Part shown: positions 62,859 to 64,000 of the stretch, piece after piece
How the letters are laid out: every line of letters begins with the position of its first letter
Numbering within the stretch: position 1 is the stretch's first letter
Assembly: GCF_014237455.1 (NCBI RefSeq)
Contig: NZ_JABZFL010000074.1
Location: forward strand, 37,723-101,722
Source of the DNA: Desulfobacula sp.
GTDB taxonomy: Bacteria; Desulfobacterota; Desulfobacteria; Desulfobacterales; Desulfobacteraceae
Length of the DNA stretch: 64,000 nucleotides
Direction of reading: 5' to 3'
Notes under the pieces: model-generated
Seen by the model: the letters and a program-made list of their open reading frames with translations, nothing else
Databases searched by the model: none
What the model was told of the DNA's origin: nothing
Made by a program: the position numbers and the translations under genes

Positions 62859-63803
62859 TTACCCTTGATGGTTGTTCAAAACCCTTCCCTTTAGATGGGG
62901 AAACTCTTTTTGTTTATCACGAAGTTCAAAAATGACAATGGTCTGTTGGTTTTCTGTATCATTTTGGCATTCATACCCCAGCGTCGTTGTGGCAGGCATG
63001 AAAATCGGCAGTTTAAAAGAGGCTTCAATAAAGGCTGAATCGTAAAGGTCAAATTTCTTGTCAAGGGTTCCAATAACCCTTGCAAGGCTCCACATACCGT
63101 GGGCAATGGATCTTTTGAATCCGAAAAGCTTTGCCAGAACCGTGTAAAGATGATGAGGGTTATAATCACCGGACACGCTTGCATATTTTCTGCCCGTATC
63201 AGGTGGTACAAGGATAGTCTTTTTTTTTTCCAGAAATATGTCGTCTTTTTTTTTTGATGTCTTTTCCTTTTTTACCTGGCTTCGGGTAAAAAAGGTAGAG
63301 ATCCCCTGCCAGACAAGTTTGCCTTCGGATATGACCTCCAGAGTAAAATCGGTTTCAATCCCTTTCTCGGTTTTTTTAATGCTGTCAAGTGTGCAGGCAA
63401 GATCAAGTGTTTCATCGGTTTTCACAGACCGTTTCTGCTCAAAAGACTGAAATATCTGGATCAGTCCCAAGGGGTTTATGGGGAAAAAAGAAGATGTAAT
63501 AAATCTGCCTAGAAGGCCAATAAAGAGTGTTTGCAAATAGGATATGGGAATGATGCCGGGCCGGTCTTTTGAAAAGCCGCAGACGGCTCTGTAATTTTTA
63601 ATCAGTTTTTTATCCGGTAAATAGTTTTTTAAAATAATCTGTGTTTTATTGACAATGGCGTCATCTTTAATCGTATTGGAGCGAAAGGGGGAAATCAAAA
63701 ATGCTTTGAGAAAAACAAATCCCATGGAGGGATGTTTTTTTATTTCCACGACAGTTTTCGGATCAGTCAGTGCTATCTGTTTGATAGATTGATTATTTTT
63801 CAT
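62859..63803 (-). CDS. MaoC-like (R)-hydratase/dehydratase domain protein
   Basis: A 314-aa protein with a double-hotdog layout. The catalytic hydratase-2 motif is at about 210-240: YASVSGDYNPHH with the following SIAHGMWSLARV, including the Asp-His pair. The N-terminal half is a degenerate hotdog with no catalytic residues and a hydrophobic patch. The family hydrates enoyl-CoA or enoyl-ACP. Linkage to the acyl-CoA dehydrogenase at 27 kb is not implied. It is the first gene of a two-gene unit with the DMT transporter. Confidence 0.88.
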   Translation of the reverse strand: MKNNQSIKQIALTDPKTVVEIKKHPSMGFVFLKAFLISPFRSNTIKDDAIVNKTQIILKNYLPDKKLIKNYRAVCGFSKDRPGIIPISYLQTLFIGLLGRFITSSFFPINPLGLIQIFQSFEQKRSVKTDETLDLACTLDSIKKTEKGIETDFTLEVISEGKLVWQGISTFFTRSQVKKEKTSKKKDDIFLEKKKTILVPPDTGRKYASVSGDYNPHHLYTVLAKLFGFKRSIAHGMWSLARVIGTLDKKFDLYDSAFIEASFKLPIFMPATTTLGYECQNDTENQQTIVIFELRDKQKEFPHLKGRVLNNHQG

Positions 63804-64000
63804 TTTATCCGCTTGAAAAATTTTTTATCATAAAAAAACACACTTTATCTTTGTCTGGGCTTGAAGTCAATAAAGGGATTGGGCCCAAATCCACCGCCTA
63901 AATTTTTTTATACTGCTCCAAGCTAAAATCGGGGGGATTTTTTTAAAATCAGGGGTCGATTTTAACAGAATTTAACTTTTCATGCCAAAAATATTCTGTA
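63804..64000. other. Window end, upstream region of the MaoC-like gene
   Basis: AT-rich sequence with no ORF that starts or ends convincingly here. It should hold the promoter of the minus-strand MaoC-like/DMT pair, but no clear -35/-10 pair was identified. Confidence 0.3.

Overview
The window looks like chromosome of a strictly anaerobic, AT-rich deltaproteobacterium, most likely a sulfate reducer of the Desulfobacterales. The pointers are HdrB/HdrC-type electron carriers, a MetV subunit and a methyl-tetrahydrofolate methyltransferase of the Wood-Ljungdahl type, a corrinoid-style core-MetE, a reverse rubrerythrin operon, a DVU0298-family protein, glycyl radical chemistry, several sigma-54 regulators and a probable selenoprotein. 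This is inference from gene content; no rRNA, tRNA or CRISPR array was seen.

Layout. 0-7 kb: end of an unknown gene, proC, a decayed stretch with very small ORFs, sfsA, then a nifU-nifS-hdrC-hdrB operon. 7-14.3 kb: an accessory block bounded by two diverged copies of a ~60 bp sequence. It holds a single-chain type IIG restriction-modification enzyme, an XRE regulator with an ImmA-like peptidase, a 45-aa conserved-looking small gene and a lipoprotein/coiled-coil pair. 14.4-16.5 kb: a two-gene cassette of a HEPN/zinc-ribbon protein ending in a seven-cysteine Pro-Asp-Asp-Asp-Cys repeat tail, followed by a radical SAM/SPASM enzyme. This looks like a modification enzyme with its protein substrate and is the best candidate for an undescribed system here.

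16.8-29 kb: a cysteine operon (two-CW HTH regulator, cysE, cysK), clpB, a PAS sigma-54 activator, an oxygen-defence operon (DVU0298 protein, small protein, reverse rubrerythrin, ferredoxin), a transglutaminase-like protein, core-MetE and an acyl-CoA dehydrogenase. 29-45.5 kb: a TudS-like protein, a YkgJ-type protein, a glycyl radical enzyme whose active-site residues match trans-4-hydroxyproline dehydratase (HypD) with its activase, and two complete peptide ABC transporters pointing at each other. HypD makes pyrroline-5-carboxylate, which ProC (also in this window) reduces to proline, so the region reads as uptake and use of hydroxyproline-containing peptides.

46-51.4 kb: LysR regulator, hydrolase, LysE-type exporter, and a complete pspABC/pspF envelope-stress system with a near-consensus sigma-54 promoter and a palindromic upstream site. 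51.4-57.3 kb: a two-ferredoxin/metV operon with two matching operators, a selenoprotein gene (183 bp, in-frame UGA) absent from the ORF track, gpt with a UGA where Trp is expected, argG, an MscS channel and a methyl-THF:corrinoid methyltransferase. 57.4-64 kb: an RND efflux pair in which both genes carry a single frameshift, a DMT transporter and a MaoC-like protein.

Several track starts were moved to agree with ribosome binding sites: nifU, the XRE and ImmA genes, rubrerythrin, acyl-CoA dehydrogenase, both peptide-binding proteins, the dppF-like gene at 38.9 kb, LysR, pspA and the methyltransferase.
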